DNA of 64,000 bases from Planctomycetota bacterium (GTDB taxonomy: Bacteria; Planctomycetota; JACOTG01): the NCBI GenBank assembly GCA_016178505.1, contig JACOTG010000052.1:1-64000 (forward strand), read 5' to 3'. Shown here one piece after another: positions 62,296 to 64,000 of the stretch. Under the pieces are notes generated by a model. It was not told where the DNA came from. It saw only the letters and a program-made list of their open reading frames with translations, and did no database searches. How positions within the stretch are numbered: position 1 is the stretch's first letter; each line of letters starts with the position of its first letter. The translations under genes were made by a program, and so were the position numbers.

Positions 62296-64000
62296 CGTCA
62301 CTACTCGTGCTGTCCCTGTCGCTGATCGTTTCGAGTCCTCCGGGCGGCGAAGGGGGCGTGATTGCGCTGCGCCAAGCACTCCAGGACGTGACGACCGACT
62401 ATCGATTGCTTGCGGTCGCAGCGCATCCCGACGACGAGGATCTGGCCACACTCGTCGTTCTGCGTCGGCGTGACGGCGTTCGAACCGACGTTGCACTCGG
62501 CACGCGAGGGGAGGGGGGACAGGACGAGATCGGTCCCGAACTTTATCGTTCGCTCGGTGTCGTTCGCACGCGGGAGATGGAGGAAGCGGCGGCGATCCAC
62601 GGCGCCCAAGTTCACTATCTGGATCTGGCCGACTTCGGATTTTCGAAAACGGCCGACGAAACGTTCGGGATATGGGGGAAAGACGAAGCACTGCGACGCT
62701 TGGTGCGGATCATCAGACGCGTTCGCCCGCAAGTGATGATTTCGAACCACGACACGAAAAGTGGTCACGGCAACCATCAGGTCATGGGACGGGCGATGAT
62801 CGATGCGTTCGAGCGCGCGGCTGACCCGGCGTTCGCGCCAGAGCTCGGGGCGCCGTGGGCAGTCGCCAAGTGCTACGTCCGCTCGCCGCGCTCGCGCGCC
62901 AACGTCGTGATCGAGTCACAAGAACGCGATCCGACGCGCGGCGTGACCTACTTCGACCTCGCGGCCGAAGCGCTGCGGCACCACCGCTCGCAGGGCACCT
63001 GGGATTCCCTCATCGGCGGAGAGGACGGCGCGCGCGGCTATGAGCGCGTCCTGACTCGAGTGGGCACAGGGAACGAAACGAGCCTCTTTGACCACGTGCC
63101 AACGCTCGTGGATCGACTTCGAACCTCCGGTGCGTCGGCGGAGGCCCGGGCTTTGGACGACATCACGGCGCAGTTTCGAAGTGTCGCGATTCCAAGCCAT
63201 CCTGAAGCTCTGGCCCCGTGGATCGCCGGCAATCTGACGCGCGTGCGATCCCTGGCCGGCGGTGCAAGGGATCGCGATGTCGCAAGCGCGCTTCAGGACT
63301 TTGCGGGTCGAATCGAGCAAGCACTGATCTGTTCGCTCGGGGCCAGAATCGATGTCGCCGTCAAGCCGGCGATCGTCGTGCCGGGGGAGCCCGTTCGCGT
63401 TACCGCGAGGTTCACGTCGATCGGGACTCCGCTCGACTCCGTTCGTCTTGGACTCTCGGGCCCACTCTTGGGCGCGTCGATCGCTGCGCCGTCGCCTGCC
63501 GATTCGCACGACCTCCTGTTCGCCGGTCGGCTAGACGCGGGTGTGACGGCGACGCGACCGGTCGAAGACCACCTCTACGATTACGACGAGGATCGTCCTG
63601 CGCTGGAGATCCGCGCGAACTGCCGCGTGAGCGGCGCGGACGTGTCGCTCTCGAAGCGGCTCCCGTTGGATGTGACGTCGGCGATCGAGGTCGAAGTGTC
63701 GCCACGAATCCTGCTCATGCGCGGCGGCGTCCCAGCGATGACTGCGGTGCGTTTGCACAATCGGCTCGAGCGGCCCTGGACGGGGCGACTCGTCGTCTCC
63801 GGGCGAGAGCCGCTGGCGATATCGTTGCCGGCGCGCGGCGAGGCCTCGCAAACGATCGAGCTTGCTTCCTCGAACGCGCCCGTCGAGACGCGCACGATTC
63901 AGCTCGTTGCGGATGGCGTGAACACGCCCGTCTCGTCGACCGTCGTCACCACGCGAATGGCCAATGTCTCGGTTGCGCCGGGTTTGCGAGTTGGCGTCGT
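62292..64000 (+). CDS. Secreted PIG-L/LmbE-family deacetylase with C-terminal beta-rich extension (runs off the window)
   Basis: VTSLLVLSLSLIVSS...RLLAVAAHPDDEDLATLVVLRRRDG...GTRGEGGQDEIG...SNHDTKSGHGNHQVMGRAM; open to the window end. Confidence 0.85.
   Translation, partial: MTSLLVLSLSLIVSSPPGGEGGVIALRQALQDVTTDYRLLAVAAHPDDEDLATLVVLRRRDGVRTDVALGTRGEGGQDEIGPELYRSLGVVRTREMEEAAAIHGAQVHYLDLADFGFSKTADETFGIWGKDEALRRLVRIIRRVRPQVMISNHDTKSGHGNHQVMGRAMIDAFERAADPAFAPELGAPWAVAKCYVRSPRSRANVVIESQERDPTRGVTYFDLAAEALRHHRSQGTWDSLIGGEDGARGYERVLTRVGTGNETSLFDHVPTLVDRLRTSGASAEARALDDITAQFRSVAIPSHPEALAPWIAGNLTRVRSLAGGARDRDVASALQDFAGRIEQALICSLGARIDVAVKPAIVVPGEPVRVTARFTSIGTPLDSVRLGLSGPLLGASIAAPSPADSHDLLFAGRLDAGVTATRPVEDHLYDYDEDRPALEIRANCRVSGADVSLSKRLPLDVTSAIEVEVSPRILLMRGGVPAMTAVRLHNRLERPWTGRLVVSGREPLAISLPARGEASQTIELASSNAPVETRTIQLVADGVNTPVSSTVVTTRMANVSVAPGLRVGV

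Overview
This 64 kb, GC-rich window looks like the origin-proximal region of a diderm bacterial chromosome. Planctomycetota or a relative is likely, inferred from the DUF1800/DUF1501 remnant, the HNH family and the gene style. It is gene-dense and mostly housekeeping: dnaA, candidate oriC, dnaN, dciA and gyrB with no recF between them; parB with two perfect-palindrome parS-like sites; scpA; kdsD-kdsC-lptC-like-lptD; a bacillithiol operon (bshC-bshB1-bshA); glcD-glcE-glcF; and a moeZ-cysM-mec-cysO sulfur-transfer operon. No rRNA, tRNA, CRISPR array or intact IS element was found. The observations I rate most worth checking are: (1) two genes, a sigma-70 factor and a CPBP protease, whose best-supported start codon is ATC behind a strong Shine-Dalgarno; (2) an ECF sigma / zinc-finger anti-sigma / DUF3106-like / CPBP-protease cluster that could be an envelope-stress module; (3) a CysO-like carrier ending in GGR next to a JAMM protease that could unmask it; (4) a vapBC module with an inverted-repeat operator inside the glc locus; (5) a frameshifted DUF1800-DUF1501 fossil; (6) a very large LptC/OstA-like protein; (7) a signal peptidase I with a large inserted domain; (8) the oriC/parS architecture. 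All family calls come from reading the translations by eye; no database search was run.
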